Shown here: piece by piece, positions 7,758 to 16,094 of the stretch
Numbering within the stretch: the stretch's first letter is position 1
How the letters are laid out: each line of letters starts with the position of its first letter
From: DATKBT01 sp035546295
Lineage (GTDB): Bacteria > Acidobacteriota > Thermoanaerobaculia > Multivoradales > Multivoraceae
Assembly: GCA_035546295.1 (NCBI GenBank)
Contig: DATKBT010000002.1
Location: 1-45,503, forward strand
DNA length: 45,503 nt
Reading direction: 5' to 3'
The notes under the pieces: generated by a model
Told to the model about the DNA's origin: nothing
Databases searched by the model: none
The model's input: only the letters and a program-made list of their open reading frames with translations
Made by a program: the position numbers and the translations under genes

Positions 7758-8705
7758 ATGGTCCTGGCACTGCATCAGACCGACGCGGCGCGAGCGACTC
7801 TGCGCTCCCTGTTCGACTACGCCGGGCTCTTTCCCCCGGCCGCCTGCACGATCGAGCAGGCCTGCGGCGCCTACGATCGCGCCCGGCGCAGCCCGGTCGA
7901 GTGGATGCTCGGCAGCTTCGTGCTCCCGCTGAACCGGGTCGACGAGCTGATCGCCGAGCGCGAGCGCTCCGGCGACGGCGCGACCTGGCCGGTTTCGGTG
8001 CTCCTCGGCGCCGCCGACGAGGATGCGGTGGCGCGGCTCGGCGCGGCGCGCGAGCGCTGGCGCGGCCGGCTGACGCTGGGCGCGCTCGAGGTCGCGCCAC
8101 TGCCGCCGGCCGACATCGTCGGCACGGCGCGCCGGCTCCCGAGCGACGTCCAGGTCTTCTTCGAGAGCCCGATCGACTCCGAGCTCGACGCGCGGCTCGA
8201 TGCGATGGCGACCGCCGGGGCCTGCGCCAAGGTGCGGACGGGGGGCGTGGCGGTCGACGCATTCCCGCCGGTCGAGGCGGTGGCGCGTTTCCTCTGCGGC
8301 TGCCGGGATCGCGGGCTCCCGTTCAAGGCCACGGCGGGGCTGCACCATGCGCTGCGTGGGACGCAGAGCGTGACCTACGAGGACGACAGCCCGCGCACGG
8401 TGACGCACGGTTTCCTGAACGTGGCGCTCGCCGCCATGCTGCTCAGCACCGGGCGGATCGACGACGAGGACGTTCCGGAGCTCCTCGCCGAGGAGAGCTT
8501 CGAGGCGTTCGAGCTGGGGTCGCGAACCGTCGGGTGGCGGGATCAGCGCCTGACCCTCGACGAGATCGAGCGCTCTCGTCGCTCATTCTTCTGCTCGATC
8601 GGCTCCTGCTCGTTCGAGGAGCCTGTCGGCGACTTGACCGCGCTGAGGGTGCTCGAAGCTGCTGCGCAGGGTGTCGGCGGTTCGCGGCTGATGTCGAGCA
8701 GGTGA
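7758..8705 (+). CDS. Uncharacterised protein of the tyrosine catabolic operon
   Basis: I do not recognise a named family. The protein has 315 residues, no signal peptide and no membrane segment. Alternating hydrophobic strands and helices (for example LTLGALEVAPLP, DVQVFFESPI, ACAKVRTGGV) and the phosphate- or carboxylate-loop-like KATAGLHHALRG suggest a TIM-barrel enzyme. The N terminus has LRSLFDYAGLFPPA; the C terminus has a SFFCSIGSCSFEEP stretch with two Cys. ATG at 7758 is 8 bp after the phhA stop. The next gene, fahA, starts at the stop or 11 bp later, so this is a tight operon member. Its place between phhA and fahA, in a pathway with no visible maleylacetoacetate isomerase, makes a catalytic or accessory role there likely but unproven. 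Confidence 0.85.
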   Translation: MVLALHQTDAARATLRSLFDYAGLFPPAACTIEQACGAYDRARRSPVEWMLGSFVLPLNRVDELIAERERSGDGATWPVSVLLGAADEDAVARLGAARERWRGRLTLGALEVAPLPPADIVGTARRLPSDVQVFFESPIDSELDARLDAMATAGACAKVRTGGVAVDAFPPVEAVARFLCGCRDRGLPFKATAGLHHALRGTQSVTYEDDSPRTVTHGFLNVALAAMLLSTGRIDDEDVPELLAEESFEAFELGSRTVGWRDQRLTLDEIERSRRSFFCSIGSCSFEEPVGDLTALRVLEAAAQGVGGSRLMSSR

Positions 8706-8716
8706 GGGGAGGGCCG

Positions 8717-10066
8717 TTGAGCAGCAGGAGCCTCGATCGGACCCACGATCCAGCGCGCCGGAGCTGGGTGGAGTCCGCCAACCGGGCGGGCTGCGACTTT
8801 CCCATCCAGAACCTGCCCTACGGCGTGTTCAGCGAGCACGGCCGGTCGCAGAGCCGCATCGGCGCGGCGATCGGCGACCGGGTGCTCGATCTCACGGGCG
8901 TCGCCGAACGCGGCCTTCTCGACGGCCTCGAGCCGGAGCTGCGGGAGGCCGCGGCGGCAGACTCGCTGAACGCGCTGATGGCTCTCGACCGGAGGCGCTG
9001 GCGGGCGCTGCGCTCGCGGCTGGTCGAGCTGCTGTCCGCCGAGGGTGCTCGGCTCCCGGAGACCGCCGGCGACCGGCCGCCTCGTGAGCGCGTCGCCGAG
9101 TGCCTGCTGCCGGCGTCGCAGGTCGAGACGAAGCTGCCCGCTCGCGTCGGCGACTACACCGACTTCTACGCCTCGATCGACCATGCGACCAACGTCGGTT
9201 CTCTGTTCCGGCCCGACAACCCACTGCTGCCCAACTACAAGTGGCTGCCGATCGGCTATCACGGGCGTGCGTCGTCGCTGGTGGTGAGCGGGACCCCGGT
9301 GCGCCGGCCCAGCGGCCAGCGCAAACCGGCGGATGCCGGCGAGCCGAGCTTCGGCCCCTGCCGAATGCTCGACTACGAGCTCGAGGTCGGGTTCTTCGTC
9401 GGCGGCGCCGGCAATGCGCTCGGCGAGCGGGTGCCGATCGAGCAGGCGGAGGAGCGGATCTTCGGGCTCTGCCTGGTCAACGACTGGTCGGCGCGCGACC
9501 TGCAGGCGTGGGAGTACCAGCCGCTCGGTCCCTTCCTCGCCAAGAGCTTCGCGACCTCGCTCTCCCCCTGGGTGGTGACCCTCGACGCGCTCGCGCCCTT
9601 TCGCTGCCCGGCCTTCGAGCGGGCGCCGGAAGACCCTGGCCCGCTCGACTACCTCGCCGAGCCCGAGCGCGCGAGCGCCGGGATCGACATCACCGTCGAG
9701 GTGGCGCTGGCGACCGAGAGGGCGCGGGCCGGAGGCGGCGATCCGTTCCCGCTGAGCCGGGCGAGCTTCGCCGGCATGTACTGGACGATCGGCCAGATGC
9801 TGGCCCACCACGCCTCCAACGGCTGTCCGCTGGTCGCCGGCGACCTGATGGCGAGCGGAACTGTCTCGGGTCCCGAGCCCGGAACTCTCGGCAGCCTGCT
9901 CGAGATCACGCGACGCGGGCAGGAGCCCCTCGAGCTCCCCGACGGGGAGACGCGCGGGCTGCTCGAGGACGGCGACGAGGTCGTGCTGCGCGGGCGCTGC
10001 GAGCGGGAAGGCGCCGTGACGATCGGCTTCGGCCAGTGCCGCGGCGTCGTCGTCGCGGCCTCGTAG
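8717..10066 (+). CDS. fahA: Fumarylacetoacetase
   Basis: A 449-residue hydrolase that splits 4-fumarylacetoacetate into fumarate and acetoacetate, the last step of tyrosine breakdown. The N-terminal SH3-like domain has SWVESAN and DFPIQNLPYGVF. The catalytic domain shows the metal and active-site set D146 (DYTDFYAS), H156 (SIDHATNVG), E221 and E223 (DYELEVGFF) and D256 (NDWSARDLQAWEYQPLGPF). I chose the TTG at 8717 because GAGGGGAGGG lies just before it. A GTG at 8702, in frame and overlapping the previous stop as GTGA, is the alternative and adds five residues. It closes the aromatic pathway; the exported peptidase follows after 77 bp. Confidence 0.96.
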   Translation: MSSRSLDRTHDPARRSWVESANRAGCDFPIQNLPYGVFSEHGRSQSRIGAAIGDRVLDLTGVAERGLLDGLEPELREAAAADSLNALMALDRRRWRALRSRLVELLSAEGARLPETAGDRPPRERVAECLLPASQVETKLPARVGDYTDFYASIDHATNVGSLFRPDNPLLPNYKWLPIGYHGRASSLVVSGTPVRRPSGQRKPADAGEPSFGPCRMLDYELEVGFFVGGAGNALGERVPIEQAEERIFGLCLVNDWSARDLQAWEYQPLGPFLAKSFATSLSPWVVTLDALAPFRCPAFERAPEDPGPLDYLAEPERASAGIDITVEVALATERARAGGGDPFPLSRASFAGMYWTIGQMLAHHASNGCPLVAGDLMASGTVSGPEPGTLGSLLEITRRGQEPLELPDGETRGLLEDGDEVVLRGRCEREGAVTIGFGQCRGVVVAAS

Positions 10067-10143
10067 CAGGATGCGGAGATCGAGTCTTCAGACAGCCTCC
10101 TGGGCTGCCCGATCGCTCCTGGACGAAGAGGCGGAGAGAGAGC

Positions 10144-11715
10144 ATGCAGATCAGAGGACGGAAGACGACCCTGCAGATCCTCGTCGCGCTCGCGTGCGTC
10201 TCGCTCGGCTCGCCCGATGCCGGAGGCGCTCAACGGCTCTCGCGCAGTCAACTCGAGCAGATGGCGGACGCCGAGGCCCGCCGCGCCGTGCCGATGCTCC
10301 GCGAGTTCTTGGCGATCCCCAGCGATGCGCACTTCCCCGAGCAGCTCGCCCGCAACCGAGTCTGGGTCGCAGACGCCTTCGCCAAGCGGGGTTTCGAGGT
10401 CGCCGAGCTCGAGACCGCCGGCGCGCCGCTGCTCCTCGCCGAACGGCGCGTCGCCCAGCCGGAGCGCCGGGTGCTCGTCTACCTCCAGGTCGATGGCCAG
10501 CCGGTCGATCCGGCGCGGTGGGTGCTCGCGCCGCCGCACCAGCCGACCCTCGCCCAGCCCATCGGCGATCCGGAGTCTGGGTTTGGGTGGGGAGAGATCC
10601 CATGGTCGAGCCTGGACGGCGTGTGGAATCCGGAGTGGCGAATCTTCGCCCGCTCGGCCTCGGACGCCAAAGGTCCGATCGCGATGCTGCTCGCCGCGCT
10701 CGACGCCCTGGCGCACGCCGAGCGGGAGCCGAGCTACGACCTGGCGCTGGTGCTCGACTTCGAGGAGGAGCTGGGCAGCCCCCACCTCCCCGAAGCCGTC
10801 GAGCGGTATCGCGAGGCGCTGGCGGCCGACCTGCTGGTCATCCTCGACGGCCCGCGTCACCCTTCGAATCGCCCGACCCTCACCTTCGGAGCGCGCGGAA
10901 TCGCCACCGTCACGCTCGAAGTCTTCGGCCCGCGCGTGCCCCAGCACTCCGGCCACTACGGCAACTGGGTGCCGAATCCCGCGCAGCGGCTGGCCCGGCT
11001 GCTGGCTTCGATGAAGGGGGACGACGGCCGGGTTCACATCCCGGGGTTCTACGACGGCGTCGAGCTCGACGGGGCGACCCGCGAGATCCTGCGCGCCGTC
11101 CCCGACGACGAGCCCGCGATCCGGGAGGCTCTCGGCATCGCCCGCGCGGATGCGGTGGGAGCCAGCCTGCAGGAGGCGATCCAGTACCCCTCCCTCAACG
11201 TTCGCGGCCTGTCCTCGGCCTGGGTGGGCGACGAGGTGCGGACCGTGGTCCCCGCGAGCGCGATCGCCGAGATCGATCTTCGTCTGGTGCCCGAGACCCC
11301 CGGCGAACGCCAGGTCGAGCTCGTTCGCGAATGGGTGCGGGCGCAGGGGTACCACCTGGTCGCGGGCCGCGATCCGACCGACGAGGAGCGGCGACGCCAC
11401 GACAGGATCGCGCGCTTCGACGCCGAGGTCTCCTACGGCGCCTTCCGGACCCCGTACGAGTCGCTGGTCGGCCGCTGGCTGTCGCGCGCCCTGAGGCGGG
11501 CGTTCGGCGAGGCGCCGATCCGGATCCGGATGGGCGGCGGCTCGATCCCGATCGCACCGTTCGTCGTGACGCTGGGCGTTCCAGCCGTCATCGTTCCGAC
11601 GGTCAACGCCGACAACAACCAACACAGCCCCAACGAGAATCTGCGGCTCGGCAACTGGACCGAGGGGATCCGGACCTTCCTGTCGATCCTCGACCAGCCG
11701 ATCGTGGAGCCGTAA
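10144..11715 (+). CDS. Exported M20-family metallopeptidase (ligand His replaced by Gln)
   Basis: A 523-residue protein with a Sec signal peptide (basic n-region MQIRGRKTTL, hydrophobic core, cleavage probably after AGGA near residue 29) and an M20 peptidase body. The co-catalytic zinc scaffold is recognisable: SASDAKGPIAM, the glutamate pair in DFEEELGSPH, and the C-terminal NADNNQHSPNENL histidine. The first ligand motif, normally HxD, reads LQVDGQP: Q115 stands in for His while D117 is kept. The embedded dimerisation domain is present. It probably acts on small peptides in the periplasm. It follows fahA by 77 bp in the same direction, perhaps supplying amino acids for the pathway. ATG at 10144 follows GGAGAGAG. 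Confidence 0.9.
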   Translation: MQIRGRKTTLQILVALACVSLGSPDAGGAQRLSRSQLEQMADAEARRAVPMLREFLAIPSDAHFPEQLARNRVWVADAFAKRGFEVAELETAGAPLLLAERRVAQPERRVLVYLQVDGQPVDPARWVLAPPHQPTLAQPIGDPESGFGWGEIPWSSLDGVWNPEWRIFARSASDAKGPIAMLLAALDALAHAEREPSYDLALVLDFEEELGSPHLPEAVERYREALAADLLVILDGPRHPSNRPTLTFGARGIATVTLEVFGPRVPQHSGHYGNWVPNPAQRLARLLASMKGDDGRVHIPGFYDGVELDGATREILRAVPDDEPAIREALGIARADAVGASLQEAIQYPSLNVRGLSSAWVGDEVRTVVPASAIAEIDLRLVPETPGERQVELVREWVRAQGYHLVAGRDPTDEERRRHDRIARFDAEVSYGAFRTPYESLVGRWLSRALRRAFGEAPIRIRMGGGSIPIAPFVVTLGVPAVIVPTVNADNNQHSPNENLRLGNWTEGIRTFLSILDQPIVEP

Positions 11716-11737
11716 CGGCCAAGCCTCCGAAAGCGTC

Positions 11738-13291
11738 TCAGGTCGCCGAGACGGGGGGCCGGCGATCCCTCCACGGGCGAGCCTCCTCGAGCTCGTAGGC
11801 GAGTTCGAAGAGCGTCCGCTCGCCGCCGCGCGCGGCCGCGATCTGGACGCCCACCGGCAGCCCGCTCTCGGTCCAGTGCAGGGGCATCGACATCGCCGGC
11901 GTGCCGACGGCGTTGTGGATCGGCGTGTAGCCGACCACGTCGATGACGCGGGGCAGCAGTGTGTCGAAGTCGACGGTGGGATCGTGGTCGCCGATCCGGA
12001 ACGGCGGCGTGCGCAGGGTGGGAGAGAGCAGCAGATCGTGGCTCTCGAACAGACCGTCGACGGCTCGCGCGACCTCGGAGAACACCTGCAGCGCGGTCAG
12101 CACGCACTGTTCGACCCCGCGGCTGTTGGCGAGCTCGGCGAGCCCGAGCGTCCAGGGCTCGAGGTAGCTCTCTGGGCTCGCCTCCGGCCCCAGCAGCTCC
12201 GGAACCGAGTCGACGATCTGCGCTGCGCCGCCGGCCCAGAAGCCGATGAAGGCGTCGATGAAGGCCGGCCCGTCGAAGGGGGGCTCGACGGTCTCGACCC
12301 GATGGCCGAGCTCCTCGCAGAGCCGCGCCGCCGCCAACGCTCCGGTCTCGACCTCCGGCTCGGGGGCGGTGCCTTCCAGCGAATGGAGGACGACGGCGAT
12401 CCGCCGGCGCTCCTTCGACGGCCCGGTCACGAAGCCGACCGGAGGGAGCTCCGGGTTGTCGGAGCGCTCGACCGAGGCGAGGAAGGCCGCCGAGTCCCGT
12501 ACGCTGCGGCTGACGCACAGGTTGGACGAGATCGCCAGGATCGCGCCGTCGCCGGCCGCCACGTTTCCGGCCTCGCGGGCGCGCGTCGGCTTGAGGCCGA
12601 ACAGGCCGCAGTGGCTGGCCGGGATCCGGATCGAGCCACCGCCGTCGTTGGCGTGAGCGAGGGGCACCACCCCGGCGGCGACCGCCGCTGCCGAGCCCCC
12701 GCTCGAGCCGCCGGTGGTGTGCTCGAGGCTCCAGGGGTTTCTCGTCGGACCGTGGAGGACCGGCTCGGTGCTGTCGATCAGGCCGAACTCGGGGCTGTTG
12801 GTGATGCCCGCGATGATCATGCCGGTGCGCTGCATGGCGTCGACCAGCTCGTGGTTCTGCTCGTCGACGGGGCGCCCGAGTTGCTCGATGCGGCGGGCTT
12901 CGAGGCGCGAGCCGGAGGTGATGCGGGCGTCCTTGTACGGGATCAGGTTCTTGAGCAGGACCGGCACGCCGGAGAGAGGGCCAGTCCCCCGCGGACCCGC
13001 GGCCCGGACGCGCGCGATCTCGACGTCGAAGAGGTCGGGGAGGACGGCCGCGATCTGCGGGTTGACGGCATCGATCCGCCGCAGGGCGTCATCGAGCAGC
13101 TCGAGCGGGGTGACCTCACCCTTCCTCACGAGCTCGGCGAGGGCGACTCCGTCGAAGCCCGCGAGCTCGCTCCCGGCGGCGACCGCAGCCGCCTGCGGTC
13201 TCGGAGAACAGGCGCCGAGCCAGGCGAGCGCAGGACCGGACAGCGTCAGCCTGCTGGCGAGGCGCAGGAAATCTCGTCGGTTCGTTCTCAC
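11738..13291 (-). CDS. Tat-exported amidase-signature enzyme, probable lipoprotein
   Basis: A 517-residue amidase-signature hydrolase. The N terminus has a twin-arginine signal (TNRRDFLRLA) and ends in LGAC, a lipobox, so it is probably a Tat-exported lipoprotein. The catalytic triad is K114 (VLLKNLIPYKD), cis-Ser S196 (TTGGSSGGS) and nucleophile S220 (DGGGSIRIPA), with the 24-residue Ser-Ser spacing of the family. It would hydrolyse a carboxamide or similar bond outside the cytoplasm; the substrate is unknown. GTG at 13291 is chosen because AGAGG lies about 8 bp upstream and it gives the Tat motif at the right distance. It lies 206 bp after the ATP-grasp gene on the same strand and converges with the M20 peptidase gene. 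Confidence 0.93.
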   Translation of the reverse strand: MRTNRRDFLRLASRLTLSGPALAWLGACSPRPQAAAVAAGSELAGFDGVALAELVRKGEVTPLELLDDALRRIDAVNPQIAAVLPDLFDVEIARVRAAGPRGTGPLSGVPVLLKNLIPYKDARITSGSRLEARRIEQLGRPVDEQNHELVDAMQRTGMIIAGITNSPEFGLIDSTEPVLHGPTRNPWSLEHTTGGSSGGSAAAVAAGVVPLAHANDGGGSIRIPASHCGLFGLKPTRAREAGNVAAGDGAILAISSNLCVSRSVRDSAAFLASVERSDNPELPPVGFVTGPSKERRRIAVVLHSLEGTAPEPEVETGALAAARLCEELGHRVETVEPPFDGPAFIDAFIGFWAGGAAQIVDSVPELLGPEASPESYLEPWTLGLAELANSRGVEQCVLTALQVFSEVARAVDGLFESHDLLLSPTLRTPPFRIGDHDPTVDFDTLLPRVIDVVGYTPIHNAVGTPAMSMPLHWTESGLPVGVQIAAARGGERTLFELAYELEEARPWRDRRPPVSAT

Positions 13292-13497
13292 TCCAGCGAC
13301 CTCTTTCTGGTTGACTGGGACCGGGAGGCTATCAGGGGGGCGGGCTGGACTCCGGATCCCGGACTCCGGCAGGCGCCGAGGTGCCGCCCAGTCGAGCGAG
13401 GAGAGGATCGACGATCCAATCAGCGGTTCGCTCGTAGCGGCCGACCCCCCGGAGCCATTCGAGCTCGAGAGCGGGCTGCTGGAGAGTCCCGACCGCC

Positions 13498-15099
13498 CTA
13501 CAACCCGAGGATCCGCGGCAGCTCGTCCGTGAGCAGCGAGGCCGCCTCCTCGCGGGAGCTGCCCAGAGCGACGACGTCGAGCTTGCCGTGACGCTCGAGC
13601 GGCCCCACGTTGTAGAACAGGAGATCTCCTTCGCCGCTGCTGCGCTCGAACGCCCGATCTCCGGCACGCCGCAGCACTTCGCGAAACGACAGCCCGACGA
13701 GCGAGGGGTGGACCACGTCCATCGCCTGGTAGGGGCGGCGGCGGGGCGCGGGATCGTCGGGGTCGCGGTCCGCCGGGCGACCCAGAAGACGATCGACCAG
13801 GTGCATGGGCGTCGAGGTTCCTCCCCACCTGCCGTTGCATTCGGTGAAGCGGAGCACGTGATCGGCGGTCGGGTCGCCGAGGACCAGGTGGTCGAACGAG
13901 CACCGACCCACGTAGCCGAGCAGTTGGAGGGCGGAGGCGATCGCGGCGCCGCTCTCCGCGAGCTCGCGATGGACGGCCGCCGGCAGCGCTGAAGGGTGAC
14001 TACCGGCGAAGACCTTCCCCGGCCCCACCAGGATCTGCTCGTAGATGCCGTCGAGCCGCGGCCGGTCCGCCCCTGCGAGCGGCGGCATCCCGAGCCCCAG
14101 GAGCCTGTCCGGGTCAGCGAGATCCGGTTCCATGGCTGCACCCGCGCGACGCGCCGCAGGAGCTTGGAGCTGGGCGGCATCAGCTCGGCCGGAAATGGGA
14201 TCCAACGCCTCCGTGCCGAGCGGCGGGATCCACCACTGGGTCGAGGGCGAGAGATCGGTGTCCTCCCATGCCACCGCCTGGACCTCCTCCGAGTCCGACC
14301 ACCGGGTCTCCTGGAGGAAGCGCTCGACCCGCTCGAGGGTCCCCTCGAAAGCTACCGCCCGCAGCTCGTCGGACGCGAACACGCGGTTTCCCATCGCCGA
14401 CGCGCAACGCATCCGCTTGAGCGCCACTCGCGGTGCGCTCTCGGCGAGCTCGAGCAGGCCTCGCGCCAGCTCGCGCGGCTGCCTCGACCGGCGCTCCGGC
14501 GTCACCCAGTCGGCGCCGAGCACCGCGGTCACCAGGTCGCAGAACACGCCCTTGTCGTTGGCGATCCAGGTCACCGGAGGGGGCGAAGCCAGCACCTCGA
14601 TGACCGCGCCCGACTCGCGGGCCAGCGCCGCGGCGAGCTCCCACACCGCCTCGATGCCCATGAACGGGTGCACCACCAGGGCGCCGTCGGTCGCCGCGCG
14701 TCGAGCCAGCGACTCGAGCACGGGTCGGCGGCGGCAGGCGGCCGCGAGCTCGAGCGGTCGCTCGCGCGCTTCGGCGAGGATCGCGGTCGTCGCTCCGAGG
14801 TCGAGCCGATCGCGGTAGTAGTCCTCCTCGCCGGGGCGCTGAGGAGTGGTGGTCACGAGCAGGTCGCCGCCGCGGGCGCGCAGGCGGGCCCGGTGCTGGT
14901 ACTCGCTCACCCCCGAGATGCCCTCGAGAAACGGGATGCCCGAGACGTCGTCGAGCTGGAGCTGGGGAGTCGCCTCGTCGCCGCTCCAGCGGTGGGGATC
15001 GAACGGCTCGAGCCGGCGAGGAAGGTCCAGGCCCTCGGCCAGCCGGCGGGCGGCGTCGAGCACCCTCGGTGACTCGGGGCTCGGAGGTCTTGAGTTCAA
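13498..15099 (-). CDS. ATP-grasp-type protein resembling PGM1-like peptide ligases
   Basis: A 533-residue soluble protein. The first 150 residues form a Rossmann-like pre-ATP-grasp region (GGDLLVTTTPQRPGEEDYYRD). The middle has WIANDKGVFCDLVTAVLGADWVTP and a lysine-bearing strand (RVALKRMRCASAMGNRVF). The C-terminal third has the metal-binding end of ATP-grasp enzymes, RFTECNGRWGGTSTPMHLVDRLLG. That pattern is close to the pre-ATP-grasp proteins related to the pheganomycin peptide ligase. The reaction would be carboxylate-amine ligation; the product is unknown. The TTG at 15099 is a weak start with no clear ribosome site; a GTG 12 codons later is possible. No typical natural-product genes adjoin, but a Tat amidase follows. 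Confidence 0.72.
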   Translation of the reverse strand: MNSRPPSPESPRVLDAARRLAEGLDLPRRLEPFDPHRWSGDEATPQLQLDDVSGIPFLEGISGVSEYQHRARLRARGGDLLVTTTPQRPGEEDYYRDRLDLGATTAILAEARERPLELAAACRRRPVLESLARRAATDGALVVHPFMGIEAVWELAAALARESGAVIEVLASPPPVTWIANDKGVFCDLVTAVLGADWVTPERRSRQPRELARGLLELAESAPRVALKRMRCASAMGNRVFASDELRAVAFEGTLERVERFLQETRWSDSEEVQAVAWEDTDLSPSTQWWIPPLGTEALDPISGRADAAQLQAPAARRAGAAMEPDLADPDRLLGLGMPPLAGADRPRLDGIYEQILVGPGKVFAGSHPSALPAAVHRELAESGAAIASALQLLGYVGRCSFDHLVLGDPTADHVLRFTECNGRWGGTSTPMHLVDRLLGRPADRDPDDPAPRRRPYQAMDVVHPSLVGLSFREVLRRAGDRAFERSSGEGDLLFYNVGPLERHGKLDVVALGSSREEAASLLTDELPRILGL

Positions 15100-15222
15100 C
15101 GCGGGCTCGATGCGAGTCCGAAGGCGCGAGCGGAGGGCGGCGGCGGGAACCGGATTGTAGTCGCTACCGCGTGCGGGCTCCCAGGCGGCAGGCCCGACCA
15201 GGCCCGGCTGGCGGCGAATCCG

Positions 15223-16017
15223 ATGGGGCGACTGCTAGTCTCTGGCCTGGTGATCGAGACCCTGGACCTGGCGCGCTCGCTGCTGGAGCTCCGGTTCGAC
15301 GATCCGCAGGAGCTGCAGGCCTTCCTGGAGCGCGCGCGGATCGGCCGGTCGATCGTGCGTCTCGAGCAACGACTCGACGAGGGCGTCGAGATCGATCTGG
15401 TGCTGCAGTCCGACGGCACCCGCTGGGTGGTGCCCGCCCGTGTGCAGCAGGTGTTCCGCAGCGGCGCGGACCGCTTCGGAATCATGCTCGAGGTCCTCAG
15501 CTGGGACACCCAGCCGACGGTCGCGCTCTCTGCGAGCCAGACCGCGCCGCCAGCCGACGGGGAACCGGAGCCGCAGGCGGAGCCTGCCGCCGACGCCGCC
15601 GAGACCACCGGCACCTCGGTCCAGTTCGAGATCAGGGCGCTCAACCCGTCGCAGCGCGCGCTGCTGGCGACCAAGGCCAACCGAACCCAGCGCCAGATCC
15701 TGCTCCGCGAGAGCTCCCCACAGGTGCAGATGGCGCTGCTCAACAACCCGCACATCGAGCCCAAGGAGATTCTCGAGCTGGCCAAGAACAGCCAGACGGT
15801 GGCTCCGGTTCTCCAGCGGATCGCGGGCGAGCAACGCTACCTGCAGAGCCACGAGATCCGCGTCGCGCTGGTCAAGCACCCGAACACGCCGACCCCGCTC
15901 GCGTTGCGAATGATCGAGGGGATGCGCACCCAGGACCTCAGGGTGCTGGCCAAGGGGCAGGCGGTGCGCGAGGCCGTCCGGGGCGCGGCGTTGCGCGCCT
16001 ACCTTCGCCGTCAGTGA
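15223..16017 (+). CDS. Probable PilZ-fold plus repeat-helix protein
   Basis: A 264-residue cytoplasmic protein of unknown role. Residues about 8-95 resemble a PilZ-type beta barrel (LELRFDDPQELQAFLE, VEIDLVLQSDGTRWVVPARVQQV, DRFGIMLEV) without a clear RxxxR c-di-GMP motif. A Pro/Glu/Ala linker (about 100-125) leads to a helical C-terminal half. There short units recur, such as SSPQVQMALLNNPHIEPKEILELAKN and HEIRVALVKHPNTPTPLALRMI, as in LRV/HEAT-like repeats. The layout recalls regulators of motility or surface traits, but nothing nearby confirms it. ATG at 15223 lacks a strong ribosome site; a GTG at about residue 10 is possible. It is divergent from the ATP-grasp gene, 123 bp away. Confidence 0.7.
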   Translation: MGRLLVSGLVIETLDLARSLLELRFDDPQELQAFLERARIGRSIVRLEQRLDEGVEIDLVLQSDGTRWVVPARVQQVFRSGADRFGIMLEVLSWDTQPTVALSASQTAPPADGEPEPQAEPAADAAETTGTSVQFEIRALNPSQRALLATKANRTQRQILLRESSPQVQMALLNNPHIEPKEILELAKNSQTVAPVLQRIAGEQRYLQSHEIRVALVKHPNTPTPLALRMIEGMRTQDLRVLAKGQAVREAVRGAALRAYLRRQ

Positions 16018-16094
16018 GGATCACGAGGAGCGCGGGGAGCACGTTCGCCAGTCGAAGGCCCCGCCGAGCGCGGGAGAAGAGGAAGGAGAGAGCG

